Shown here one piece after another: positions 44,644 to 52,711 of a stretch of DNA of 64,000 nt; position 1 is the stretch's first letter; the number at the start of each line of letters is the position of its first letter. The notes beneath the pieces are model-generated. The model was not told the DNA's origin. It ran no database searches and worked only from the letters and a program-made list of their open reading frames with translations. A program made the translations under genes and the position numbers. This DNA comes from Amycolatopsis albispora (GTDB lineage: Bacteria; Actinomycetota; Actinomycetes; Mycobacteriales; Pseudonocardiaceae). The DNA lies in the NCBI RefSeq assembly GCF_003312875.1, contig NZ_CP015163.1:4836001-4900000 (forward strand), read 5' to 3'.

Positions 44644-44757
44644 CTCACCCTGGGTGAGGACAGCGCGGCTTTACTACTCCATCAGCGGGACGATGGCTTG
44701 GGGCAAGTCAGAAATTAGCCGACTTCCCTAGATTTCCGTCGGGCGGCGCTTCTAGGG
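44644..44757 (+). promoter_or_regulatory. Inverted repeats in the pqqA upstream region
   Basis: Two symmetrical elements stand in the 169-base gap before pqqA. CTCACCCTGGGTGAG (44644-44658) is a perfect palindrome about one central base, close behind the DGAT stop. CCCTAGA (44726-44732) pairs with TCTAGGG (44751-44757) across an 18-base loop, 38 bases before the pqqA start. Either could be an operator or an mRNA structure controlling PQQ synthesis. I cannot point to a convincing -35/-10 pair. Confidence 0.4.
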
Positions 44758-44794
44758 TCGTCTTGCCCGGTCGTCAGTGATCCGAGGAGTCAGC

Positions 44795-44890
44795 ATGATC
44801 GAAACCGCTACCGAGGTCTGGACCACTCCGGACTTCGTGGAGTACGAGACCCCGATGGAAGTCACGGCCTACGCGGCCCGGATGGAATAA
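44795..44890 (+). CDS. pqqA: PqqA, 31-residue precursor peptide of pyrroloquinoline quinone
   Basis: This tiny gene encodes the ribosomal peptide from which PQQ is carved. The 31-residue peptide starts MIETATEVWTTPDFVEYE and contains the diagnostic ExxxY core as E22-V-T-A-Y26; the E. coli-relative Klebsiella peptide reads EVTLY at the same place. PqqE crosslinks this Glu and Tyr before the rest of the peptide is removed. GAGGAG lies 7 bases before the ATG. pqqC follows 70 bases later. The peptide is slightly longer than proteobacterial PqqA (23-29 residues), mainly at the N-terminus. Confidence 0.93.
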   Translation: MIETATEVWTTPDFVEYETPMEVTAYAARME

Positions 44891-44960
44891 GCACGGGCGG
44901 GCGGGGGCCCGCGCGGCCCCCGTCCGGTTCGCCAGCGCCTCGACGACCAGGAGGTCCGCC

Positions 44961-45653
44961 ATGAGCGCGCCGCTCAGCCACGAAGAGTTCGCCGCCGCCC
45001 TGCGTGGACTGTCCCACCGGTACTGGGGCACCCACCCGTTCCACCACCGGATGCACGCCGGTGAGCTGTCCGAGCGCGAACTGCGGATCTGGGCCGCGAA
45101 CCGCTGGTACTACCAGCGCATGATCCCGCAGAAGGACGCGGCGATCATCAGCAACTGCCCGCTGCCCGAGGTACGCAGGCAGTGGCTCCCCCGGCTGGTC
45201 TACCACGACGGCGCCACCGCGGGTGAGGGCGGTATCGAGCGCTGGCTGCGGTTGTGCGAGGCGGTCGGTCTCAGCCGCGAGGAAGTGCTGGACGAGCGGC
45301 ACGTCGCGCCCGGTGTGCGATTCGCCGTGGACGCCTATGTCACTTTCGCCAGGACAAAACCGTGGGTGGAAGCGGTGGCCTCCGGCCTGACCGAGATGTT
45401 CTCCGGTCATCTGATGAAACGCCGCGTGGCCGACATGCTGGCGAACTACGCCTGGATCAACCGCACCGACCTGGCCTACTTCACCAACCGCATCGACGCC
45501 GTCTCCGGCGAGGGACAGGCCACTGTGGACCTGGTGCTGCGCCACTGCGAGACCCGCGCCCAGCAGGAGGCCGCGATCGCCGCGCTCTCCTTCAAGTGCG
45601 ACGTGCTGTGGTCCATCTTGGACGCCATCGAACGCGCCGCGGCCAAGGAGTGA
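44961..45653 (+). CDS. pqqC: PqqC, cofactor-free oxidase of the last PQQ step
   Basis: This 230-residue all-helical protein catalyses ring closure and eight-electron oxidation of the AHQQ intermediate to PQQ without metal or cofactor. Conserved segments include YWGTHPFHHRMHAGEL, ANRWYYQRMIPQKDAAIISN, HDGATAGEGGIERWL and FSGHLMKRRVADML. Length equals that of standalone PqqC proteins. It is not fused to PqqD, in contrast to the PqqCD fusion of Methylobacterium. A ribosome site AAGGAG at its very end serves the next gene. Confidence 0.95.
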   Translation: MSAPLSHEEFAAALRGLSHRYWGTHPFHHRMHAGELSERELRIWAANRWYYQRMIPQKDAAIISNCPLPEVRRQWLPRLVYHDGATAGEGGIERWLRLCEAVGLSREEVLDERHVAPGVRFAVDAYVTFARTKPWVEAVASGLTEMFSGHLMKRRVADMLANYAWINRTDLAYFTNRIDAVSGEGQATVDLVLRHCETRAQQEAAIAALSFKCDVLWSILDAIERAAAKE

Positions 45654-45655
45654 GC

Positions 45656-45907
45656 GTGAAACCCCGTCTGCGCCGCGGTGTCCGGCTCACCTACGACAAG
45701 GTTCGCGAGACGCACGTGCTGCTCTACCCGGAAGGTGTGCTGGTGCCGAACAAAACCGCCGCCGCCGTGCTCGAGCTGTGCGACGGCGAAAGCACGGTCG
45801 CCGACATCACCGCGGCGCTCGGCAAGCACTACCGCGGGGTGCAGGAGGCGGACGTGAACGGTGTGCTGTCACGCCTGGTGGAACGGCGGGTGGTCGAATG
45901 GCTGTGA
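45656..45907 (+). CDS. pqqD: PqqD, peptide chaperone for PqqA
   Basis: This 83-residue winged-helix-like protein (RiPP recognition element) binds PqqA and presents it to PqqE. Typical segments are PRLRRGVRLTYDKVRETHVLLYPEGVLVPNKTAAAVLELCDGESTVADI. The GTG at 45656 was chosen because AAGGAG ends 5 bases before it; a GTG at 45650 overlapping the pqqC stop would add two residues. The gene overlaps pqqE by 10 bases, in line with the physical complex of PqqD and PqqE. Confidence 0.93.
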   Translation: MKPRLRRGVRLTYDKVRETHVLLYPEGVLVPNKTAAAVLELCDGESTVADITAALGKHYRGVQEADVNGVLSRLVERRVVEWL

Positions 45908-46989
45908 AGCCCGCGGAGCCACCACTGGGCATGCTGGCCGAGCTGACCCACCGCTGCCCGCTGCACTGCTCGTACTGCTCCAACCCGATCGAGCTGGTCA
46001 CCAGGGAGCGCGAACTCGACACCGGCCAGTGGCTTTCCGTGCTGTCACAGGCACGCGAGCTGGGCGTGCTGCAGGTGCACCTGTCCGGCGGTGAGCCGCT
46101 GGCGCGGCCCGACCTGCCGGAACTCGTCTCGCACGCCAGCGAACTCGGCTGCTACGTCAACCTGGTGACCAGCGGTCTCGGGCTGACCGAAAAGCGGCTC
46201 GACGACCTCGCCGACCGCGGCCTGGCCCACATCCAGCTGTCCGTGCAGGGCGCGGACGCCGAGCGCGCGGACCGGCTCGCGGGCACCAGGGCACACGAGC
46301 ACAAGCTCACCGCCGCCGCGCTGATCAAGCGCGCCGGGCTGCCGCTGAGCGTGAACGTGGTGCTGCACAAGCAAAACCACGACCAGCTCGCCGGGATCAT
46401 CGCACTCGCCGAACGCATGGGCGCCGACCGGCTCGAACTGGCGAACACGCAGTACTACGGCTGGGCGCTGAAGAACCGGACCGCCTTGATGCCGACGCGT
46501 GAGCAACTCGCGGCCGCCGAACCGGTCGTGCGCGCCGCCACCGAGCGCCTGCGTGGCGCGATGGAGGTCATCTACGTGGTCGCGGACTACTACGAGCCGT
46601 ACCCGAAACCGTGCATGTACGGCTGGGGCGCGCGGCAGCTGACCGTGGCGCCCGACGGTGACGTGCTGCCGTGCCCGGCGGCGACCGCGATCACCACGCT
46701 CGAACTGGACAACGTCACCCGGAAACCGTTGCACGACATCTGGTACCGCTCGAGTTCGTTCAACGCCTACCGCGGTGAGGACTGGATGAGCGAGACCTGC
46801 CGCTCGTGCGACCGGCGCGGCGCCGACCACGGCGGCTGCCGCTGCCAGGCCTTCCTGCTGACCGGGGACGCGGCGGCCACCGATCCGGTCTGCTCGCGCT
46901 CGCCGGACCGCGAGCTGGTCGACCTCATCCTGGCCGCGCCACCACCGGCGGTCGAGCCGGAGCTGGTCATGCGGCGGGTGGCACGATGA
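45898..46989 (+). CDS. pqqE: PqqE, radical SAM enzyme that crosslinks PqqA
   Basis: This 363-residue radical S-adenosylmethionine enzyme forms the carbon-carbon bond between Glu and Tyr of PqqA. The cluster motif CxxxCxxC is C20-C24-C27 (RCPLHCSYC), followed by SGGEPL for SAM binding. The C-terminal SPASM domain has the extra cluster cysteines in KPCMYGWG, LPCPAA and ETCRSCDRRGADHGGCRCQAF. The ATG at 45898 lies inside the end of pqqD. Its stop overlaps the pqqB start (ATGA). Confidence 0.95.
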   Translation: MAVKPAEPPLGMLAELTHRCPLHCSYCSNPIELVTRERELDTGQWLSVLSQARELGVLQVHLSGGEPLARPDLPELVSHASELGCYVNLVTSGLGLTEKRLDDLADRGLAHIQLSVQGADAERADRLAGTRAHEHKLTAAALIKRAGLPLSVNVVLHKQNHDQLAGIIALAERMGADRLELANTQYYGWALKNRTALMPTREQLAAAEPVVRAATERLRGAMEVIYVVADYYEPYPKPCMYGWGARQLTVAPDGDVLPCPAATAITTLELDNVTRKPLHDIWYRSSSFNAYRGEDWMSETCRSCDRRGADHGGCRCQAFLLTGDAAATDPVCSRSPDRELVDLILAAPPPAVEPELVMRRVAR

Positions 46990-47849
46990 AGGTCCTGCTG
47001 CTCGGCACCGCCGCCGGAGGCGGTTTCCCGCAATGGAACTGCGCATGCTCGTTGTGCACTTCGGACGCTCCACATCGGACGCAGGACTGCGTGGCGATCA
47101 GCGCGGACGGGCGCGGCTGGTACCTGCTCAACGCGTCGCCGGACATCCGCGCGCAAATCCTCGGCTCGCCCGTGTTGCGAGCCGGGCCAGGGCCACGCGA
47201 GACACCGTTGCGTGGTGCGCTGATCACCGACGCCGAGCTGGACCACACGCTCGGGCTGGTCATGCTGCGCGAAGCGCCGTCGTTCGGCGTCTGGGGACCG
47301 GACGCCGCGCTGCACGCGATGCGCGGCGCGTTACCCGTTGGCCGCTACGGGGATTGGCGGTTTTCCCCGGTGGCACCGGAAATCGGCGGCCTGCGGGTGT
47401 CGGCGCTGCCGGTCAGCGACAAGAAGCCGAAGTACGCGCGTGATTCCACTATGGACGGCCCTTGGGTGGTCGCCTACCGGATCGAGGACCCGGCCACCGG
47501 TGGTGTGTTCGTCTACGCGCCCTGCCTGGCGGCCTGGCCGCCCGGCTTCGACGAGTTCACCGACGGTGCCGACTACGTGCTGCTCGACGGCACCTTCTAC
47601 GGCGCCGACGAGATGTCCGGGGCGACCCGCGCCGGAGTCGGCACCCAGGCGCAGCGCGCCATGGGGCACGTACCGATCTCCGGCGCGGACGGCAGCCTCG
47701 CCCGCATCCGCGACCGCCCGGGACCACGCTGGGCCTACACGCACCTCAACAACACGAATCCCGCGCTCGCCCCGGATTCCCCGGAACACAAGGAAATCCT
47801 GGCCGCCGGCGCCGAACTGCCGCTCGACGGCACACTGCTGGACCTCTAG
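46986..47849 (+). CDS. pqqB: PqqB, metallo-hydrolase-fold protein of PQQ synthesis
   Basis: This 287-residue metallo-beta-lactamase-fold protein is thought to hydroxylate the Tyr of the crosslinked di-amino-acid intermediate. It begins MKVLLLGTAAGGGFPQWNCAC, with the zinc-binding CxCxxC (NCACSLC, about residues 18-24) typical of PqqB, then ITDAELDHTLGL and YTHLNNTNPAL. It is the last gene of the operon (order A-C-D-E-B; proteobacteria usually have A-B-C-D-E). Its end overlaps the convergent aldo/keto reductase by 4 bases. The PqqF/PqqG peptidase is not in the window. Confidence 0.94.
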   Translation: MKVLLLGTAAGGGFPQWNCACSLCTSDAPHRTQDCVAISADGRGWYLLNASPDIRAQILGSPVLRAGPGPRETPLRGALITDAELDHTLGLVMLREAPSFGVWGPDAALHAMRGALPVGRYGDWRFSPVAPEIGGLRVSALPVSDKKPKYARDSTMDGPWVVAYRIEDPATGGVFVYAPCLAAWPPGFDEFTDGADYVLLDGTFYGADEMSGATRAGVGTQAQRAMGHVPISGADGSLARIRDRPGPRWAYTHLNNTNPALAPDSPEHKEILAAGAELPLDGTLLDL

Positions 47850-48820
47850 GCGACGCCCTCCGGATTGGCGCCTTCGACCTGCACGGCGCCGGCGGTGAGG
47901 CGCTCGATCTCGGCCAGGTCCGCGGCGCTCAGGTCGACGTCCGCGGCGGCCAGGCTCTCGGAGATGTTCTTCGGCTTGCGGGCACCGACGATCGCCACGT
48001 GCACACCGGGTTGCGCGAGCACCCAGGCGATCGCCAGCTGGCTGACCGTGATGTTCTTGGTGGCCGCGAACTCCTTGAGCCGGTCCACCACTTCCAGGTT
48101 GCGCCGCAGGTTCTCGCCCTGGAACGCGGACGACTTGGAACGCCAGTCGTCGCTGTCGAAGGTGCTGTCCGGCGTGAGCGCACCGGTGAGCAGGCCGCTG
48201 CCGAGCGCGCTGTAGGCGAGCACGCCGATGTTGTGCTCGCGCGCGTACGGCATCGGATCCTGCTCGATCGCGCGGCGGAACAGGTGGTACGGCGGCTGGA
48301 GCGTCTCGACCGGCCGCGTCGCGTCGAAGGCGGCCAGCTGCCGAGTGTCGTAATTGGACACTCCGGCGTGCCGGATCTTGCCCTCGTCCACCAGTTCCTG
48401 GAGCGCCGACGCGGTTTCCTCCGCGGGGGTGTCGGCATCGGGCCAGTGCACCTGGTACAGGTCGATGTGGTCCAGCCCGAGGTGTCGCAGGCTTTCCTCA
48501 ACGCCGCTGCGCAGCGACTTCCGTCCGGCGTCACGCGAGCGCTGCTCGCCCGGGTAGATCCCGCCCTTGGTGGCGATCACCAGACTGTCGCGGTCACGGG
48601 TCAGCTCCTCGCGCAACGCCTTGCCCAGCAAGGCTTCCGACTTGCCGAAGCCGTAACCCTGTGCGGTGTCGAAGAAGTTGACGCCGAGTTCGCGCGCGTG
48701 CCGGATGGCCTCGATCGCGGTGTCCTCGTCGAACGCGCCCCAGTCCCCACCGAGCTGCCAGGTCCCGAACGCGATCCGGGAAACCTCCAGCCCGCTCCTG
48801 CCCAAAGTCGTCGTACGCAT
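47846..48820 (-). CDS. Aldo/keto reductase
   Basis: This 324-residue TIM-barrel reductase uses NADPH. Catalytic tetrad residues are visible: Asp and Tyr in NFFDTAQGYGFGKSE (about 48-60), Lys in VIATKGG (about 85) and His in LYQVHWPDAD (about 124). The C-terminal cofactor segment is HVAIVGARKPKNISESL. ATG at 48820 gives normal family length. It is divergent from an ArsR regulator with 93 bases between them, so shared control is likely. Its overlap with pqqB is tail-to-tail and does not imply a link with PQQ. Confidence 0.9.
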   Translation of the reverse strand: MRTTTLGRSGLEVSRIAFGTWQLGGDWGAFDEDTAIEAIRHARELGVNFFDTAQGYGFGKSEALLGKALREELTRDRDSLVIATKGGIYPGEQRSRDAGRKSLRSGVEESLRHLGLDHIDLYQVHWPDADTPAEETASALQELVDEGKIRHAGVSNYDTRQLAAFDATRPVETLQPPYHLFRRAIEQDPMPYAREHNIGVLAYSALGSGLLTGALTPDSTFDSDDWRSKSSAFQGENLRRNLEVVDRLKEFAATKNITVSQLAIAWVLAQPGVHVAIVGARKPKNISESLAAADVDLSAADLAEIERLTAGAVQVEGANPEGVA

Positions 48821-48913
48821 GCGCCCAGCGAAACACAGGCGGGGCGCACCCGCATGCCGCAACCCCCAAAGAAGTGTTTGACAGCTGGCGGTCGCCGCCC
48901 GACACTCGGTCGC

Positions 48914-49432
48914 ATGCCGGAGAAGGCCCCGCTGCTGGAGCTGCGCGTGCTCGCCCACCCGCTGCGCCTGCGCATCCTGTCGCTGCTCACCGGGACCGCG
49001 ATGAGCGCCGCCGAAGCCGCTCGTGAACTGAACGAGACGCAGGCCAACGTGAGCTACCACCTGCGGCGGCTGCACGAGGCGGGGCTGCTCGAAGTCGCCG
49101 AGGAGGTCCGCATCCACGGCGGGCTGGCGAAGCGCTACCGGCACGTCCCCGGCCGCGGACCCGCCTGGGACCACGGTGATCGCGAGGGCGAGCAGCTGTT
49201 CGCCGAGGCGCTGGCCGGCGAGTTGCGGCGGCGCACCGAGCACCGCTTGCCGTCCGGCCGATCCGCCATCACGGACGCCGAAGTCTGGCTGAGCCCCGAC
49301 GACTGGGCACGCGCCGTGCGATTGGCGCACGAACTCGGCGAACTGCTGCACGACGCCGCCCGCCCACCACGCACGCCGGAAACCCAACGGGTCAGCGCCA
49401 CCATCGCCCTGTTCGAGATGACCGCGTCATGA
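48914..49432 (+). CDS. ArsR-like winged-helix regulator
   Basis: This 172-residue regulator has an HTH_20/ArsR-type domain at about residues 5-65: LLELRVLAHPLRLRILSLLTGTAMSAAEAARELNETQANVSYHLRRLHEAGLL. The C-terminal half is helical and lacks the metal-binding Cys of ArsR sensors, so it probably senses an organic ligand. It overlaps the MFS transporter gene as ATGA, forming a regulator-exporter pair that typically responds to a drug or toxic compound. Confidence 0.85.
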   Translation: MPEKAPLLELRVLAHPLRLRILSLLTGTAMSAAEAARELNETQANVSYHLRRLHEAGLLEVAEEVRIHGGLAKRYRHVPGRGPAWDHGDREGEQLFAEALAGELRRRTEHRLPSGRSAITDAEVWLSPDDWARAVRLAHELGELLHDAARPPRTPETQRVSATIALFEMTAS

Positions 49433-50688
49433 GCCTGCGCGAACCGTTGCGGCACCGCAGTTTCCGCTGGCTGCTGGCCGGGCGGACCGGCGCCGAACTG
49501 GCCAACGCGATCGCACCGGTGGCGCTGGCGTTCGCGGTGCTGGACCTGACCGGCTCGGTGGTCGACCTCGGCCTGGTGGTCGGCGTGCGGTCGCTGGCGA
49601 ACGTGATCCTGCTGCTGTTCGGCGGGGTGCTGGCCGACCGGCTGCCGCGGGCGGTGATCCTGCAGGGCACCGGGGTGGCCGCCGCGCTCACCCAGGGCCT
49701 GATCGCGGCGAGCGTGCTCGGCGGTTTCGCGTCGATCCCGCTGTTGCTGGGGCTGAGCGCGCTCAACGGCGCGGTGAGCGCGATGTCACTGCCGGCCGCG
49801 GCTTCACTGACCCCGCAGACCGTGCCCGCGACGCTGCTCACGCCGGCGAACGCGCTGGCGCGCATGGGCGCGAACACCGGGCGCATCATCGGCGCCGCAC
49901 TGGGCGGGGTGCTGGCGGCCGGGGTCGGTGCGGGGTGGGCCATCGCGGTGAACGCGGTGGTGTTCCTGTTGTCGGCGGCGGGTTATCGCGGGGTCCGGAT
50001 CGTGCGGCGGGTGCGCGAGGAGCGGTCGAACCCGCTGAAGGACCTGGCCGAAGGCTGGCGGGAGTTCACCGCGCGGTCGTGGGTGTGGGTGGTGGTGGCG
50101 CAGTTCACCGTGGTCAACGCGGTGATCATGGGGAGCCACGCGGTGCTCGGCCCGAAGGTCGCCGACGACACGGTGGGGCGCGCGGGATGGGGTTTTGTGC
50201 TGGCGGCGGAAACACTGGGGGCGTTCGTCGGCGGGGTGCTGGCCGCGAGGTGGCAACCGCGGCGGGCGCTGCTGATCGGGGTGGCGGTGATCAGCGTCGA
50301 GGCGGTGCCGCTGGTGGTGCTGGCGGAGCTGCCGTCGCTGGTGCCCTTGCTGGCGGCGATGTTCCTGGCGGGGATCGCGATCGAGCAGTTCGTGGTGGCT
50401 TGGGATGTTTCCCTGCAGGAGAACATTCCGGAGGACAAACTGGCGCGGGTCTACTCGTACGACATGCTGGGCTCGTTCATCGCCATGCCGGTCGGCGAAA
50501 TCGCCGCGGGGCCGCTGGCCGCGCGCTTCGGCGCGGACGTGACTTTGCTGGCCGGAGCACTGCTCGTGTTGGTGAGCACCGCTCTCGCTTTGTGCAGTGC
50601 GCAGATCCGATCGCTGACGAGAAAGGCCGCGCAACCCGCCTCCGTCACCGGCCCGATCCCTTCGACCGACCACACCCCGACCCCGTAG
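49429..50688 (+). CDS. MFS transporter, probable drug exporter
   Basis: This 419-residue inner-membrane protein has twelve membrane helices and the MFS pattern, including LFGGVLADRLPRAVIL after TM2 (about residues 63-79, a variant of GxLaDrxGrrxxl). It most resembles the MFS_3/EntS-like group of exporters. It is translationally coupled to the ArsR-like regulator. The C-terminal tail (about 400-419) is Pro/Thr-rich and cytoplasmic. The substrate is unknown. A long hairpin of the dispersed family follows 35 bases after the stop. Confidence 0.88.
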   Translation: MSLREPLRHRSFRWLLAGRTGAELANAIAPVALAFAVLDLTGSVVDLGLVVGVRSLANVILLLFGGVLADRLPRAVILQGTGVAAALTQGLIAASVLGGFASIPLLLGLSALNGAVSAMSLPAAASLTPQTVPATLLTPANALARMGANTGRIIGAALGGVLAAGVGAGWAIAVNAVVFLLSAAGYRGVRIVRRVREERSNPLKDLAEGWREFTARSWVWVVVAQFTVVNAVIMGSHAVLGPKVADDTVGRAGWGFVLAAETLGAFVGGVLAARWQPRRALLIGVAVISVEAVPLVVLAELPSLVPLLAAMFLAGIAIEQFVVAWDVSLQENIPEDKLARVYSYDMLGSFIAMPVGEIAAGPLAARFGADVTLLAGALLVLVSTALALCSAQIRSLTRKAAQPASVTGPIPSTDHTPTP

Positions 50689-50722
50689 CCACTCTCCGCT
50701 CATCCCGGGGGCGGACTAGGCG

Positions 50723-50779
50723 GTGTCACGAATGTGGCTTTCGAGACGTTTGGCGTCCCGAAAGCCACATTCGTGACAC
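50723..50779 (+). terminator. Long hairpin, dispersed family (copy 2), after the MFS gene
   Basis: Arms of 26 bases (50723-50748 and 50754-50779) pair with a single mismatch (A50744 opposite C50758) around loop TTTGG. The arms contain AATGTGGCTTTCGAGAC, identical over 17 bases to copy 1 at 34086. It starts 35 bases after the MFS stop and is the probable terminator of the ArsR-MFS operon. It is also the far 3' end of the stretch behind the amidase on the other strand. Confidence 0.78.
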
Positions 50780-50861
50780 TGGCGCCGCCCTGGCGCTGCT
50801 GGCTCGCGCTCGTCGGCGGAGACTTTCGCGAAGCCCGATCTCGTATCTGACGCGTGATCCG

Positions 50862-50899
50862 AAAAGAGAGCGATGCTCACCGAAGTGAGCACCGCTCTC
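50862..50899 (-). terminator. Intrinsic terminator with UUCG tetraloop for the amidase operon
   Basis: On the minus strand GAGAGCG and GCTCAC pair with GTGAGC and CGCTCTC across a 2x2 mismatch, closed by a TTCG loop (bases 50866-50899), followed at once by TTTT (50865-50862). This is one of the few classic T-tailed terminators in the window. It lies 395 bases past the amidase stop, so the amidase transcript would carry the whole minisatellite in its 3' end. Confidence 0.82.
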
Positions 50900-50900
50900 G

Positions 50901-51265
50901 AAGCCGCCAAGCGCCCACTCCGCCAGAGCCTCCGCGAAAGCCTCGCCGCCAATGGGCCGCCACAAAGACTCACCGCGAAAGACTTGCCGCGGAAGGGACG
51001 GCAGAAGGCCGCCGTGCAAGGCCCGCTGTAGAAGGCCTGCCGCGAAGGCCGCCGCAGAGGCCCGCCGCGAAAAGGGTCGCCACAGAAGGCCCGCCGCGGG
51101 AGGGGCGCCGCAGAAGGTCCCCGCGGAAGGCCCGCTGCGAAAGGGCGCCGCAAAAGACTCAGCGCGAAAGACTCGCCGCGAAAGGGGCGCCGTGGAAGGT
51201 CCGCCGCGGGAGGGGCACCGCGGGAGGCTCGCCGCGAAAAGGCCCGAAGGTCAGCCACCAAAGGG
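50901..51265. repeat. Degenerate ~14-bp minisatellite (GCCGCGAAAGGCC-like units)
   Basis: About 23 imperfect head-to-tail units of 12-16 bases fill this gap; the plus-strand consensus is roughly CGCCGCGAAAGGCC, with variants GCCGCGGAAGG, GCCACAGAAGG and GCCGCGGGAGG. Unit lengths vary by non-multiples of three and no ribosome site or signature codon pattern is seen, so I judge the 605-base gap 50689-51293 non-coding even though open frames run through it. Flanks are the dispersed hairpin and terminator on the left and the amidase stop on the right. Confidence 0.75.
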
Positions 51266-51293
51266 GCACCCGCCGAGCCCTACAGCGGAAACG

Positions 51294-52703
51294 TCACCGG
51301 CGCGGCGCCGCTGGCCGATCCGTAGTCCGCGGAATGACCTCTTCCACCAGCTTCGCGACCGCCAGTACCAAATCGTCCGAATGCCGCGGCCCGACGATCT
51401 GCAACCCCACCGGCAAACCCGCCGCCGTAAACCCGATCGGCACGCTGATCGCCGGCTGCTGCGTCAGGTTGAACGGGTACGTGAACCGCGTCCACTCCGG
51501 CCAGGTCTGGTACGAACTCCCCGGCGGCACATCGTGCCCCGCCTCGAACGGCGAGATCGGCATCATCGGCGTGATCAGCACATCGTGCCGCAGGTGGAAC
51601 TCGCCCATGTGAATGCCCAGCGCGGCCCGCACCGCGCTCGCCTCCAGGTAGTCGCCCGCGGAGAACGTGTGCCCGTGCTCCCAGACCCGCCGCAGCCCCT
51701 GGTCGATCAGCTCCGCCGACCCCTCGGGGAACGTGTCCAGCCACTTCGCCGCCCCCGTCGACCACAGCACGTCGAACGCGTCCAGCGGGTCCGCGAACCC
51801 CGGGTCCGTCTCCTCGATCCGCAACCCCGCCTCGTTCACCGCGGCCACCGCCGCCAGGGTGATCCGCGCGATCTCCGGGTCCACGTCCACATACCCGAGG
51901 TTCGCCGAGTACGCCGCGTTCACCCCGCGCACATCCCGCCGCACCGCCTCGCGGTACGAACTCACCGGCGGCGCCAGCGCCGACGGATCGCGGTGATCCG
52001 GCAACGCCAGCACATCGAGCAGCAACGCCACGTCATCGACCGAGCGCGCCATCGGACCGGCGTGCCCCAGCGGCCCGAACGGGCTCGCCGGATACAGGGG
52101 AATCCGCCCGTGCGTCGGCTTGAAGCCGACGATGCCGCAGAACGACGCCGGAATCCGCACCGAGCCACCGCCGTCGGTGCCCACCGACAGCTCACCCATG
52201 CCCGCCGCGACCGCCGCCGCGCTGCCGCCGCTCGAACCGCCCGCGGTGAGCGCCGGATCCCACGGGTTGCGGGTGATGCCGTTCAACGTGTTGTCGGTGA
52301 CGGCCTTCCAGCCCAGTTCGGGCGTGGTCGTCTTGCCGAGCAGGACCAGCCCGTGCTCGCGCAGCCGCGCGGTGACCGGGCTGTCGACCTCCCACGGGCC
52401 GGCCGGGTCGATGCACCGCGAACCGCGCTGCGTCGGCCAGCCCTGGGTGAGGAACATGTCCTTGATCGAGGTCGGCACCCCGTCCAGCCAGCCGATCGGA
52501 TTGCCCTCGCGCCACCGCTGCTCGGCCAGTTTTGCCTGTTCCAGCGCGGAATCGGCGTCGACAAGGCAGTACGCGTTGAGCTCACCGTCCCGCTCGGCGA
52601 TCGCATCGAGGGAGGCCTGGGTCGCCTCCACCGGCGACAGCTCCCCGGACCCGTAGGCCGCGACGAGCTCACTGGCCGTCAGCAGGGTCCCCGACTCGTT
52701 CAT
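51294..52703 (-). CDS. Amidase signature family hydrolase
   Basis: This 469-residue amidase has the Ser-cisSer-Lys triad: Lys in GVPTSIKDMF (about residue 81), then GGSSGGSAAAVAAGMGELSVGTDGGGS with the two Ser (about 157 and 181). It should hydrolyse a carboxamide to acid and ammonia. ATG at 52703 sits 8 bases after the 2-hydroxyacid dehydrogenase stop, so both are one operon read leftward from the GATTGTCAACAATC operator at 53720. Its mRNA appears to end at the T-tailed hairpin 50862-50899. The amide is unknown; dicarboxylic mono-amides would fit the neighbours. Confidence 0.9.
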   Translation of the reverse strand: MNESGTLLTASELVAAYGSGELSPVEATQASLDAIAERDGELNAYCLVDADSALEQAKLAEQRWREGNPIGWLDGVPTSIKDMFLTQGWPTQRGSRCIDPAGPWEVDSPVTARLREHGLVLLGKTTTPELGWKAVTDNTLNGITRNPWDPALTAGGSSGGSAAAVAAGMGELSVGTDGGGSVRIPASFCGIVGFKPTHGRIPLYPASPFGPLGHAGPMARSVDDVALLLDVLALPDHRDPSALAPPVSSYREAVRRDVRGVNAAYSANLGYVDVDPEIARITLAAVAAVNEAGLRIEETDPGFADPLDAFDVLWSTGAAKWLDTFPEGSAELIDQGLRRVWEHGHTFSAGDYLEASAVRAALGIHMGEFHLRHDVLITPMMPISPFEAGHDVPPGSSYQTWPEWTRFTYPFNLTQQPAISVPIGFTAAGLPVGLQIVGPRHSDDLVLAVAKLVEEVIPRTTDRPAAPRR

Positions 52704-52711
52704 GGTCCTCC

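Noticed and set aside
50901..51265. The repeat array as a CRISPR
   Set aside because: Units are 12-16 bases, directly adjacent, degenerate and without spacers; no cas gene is near.
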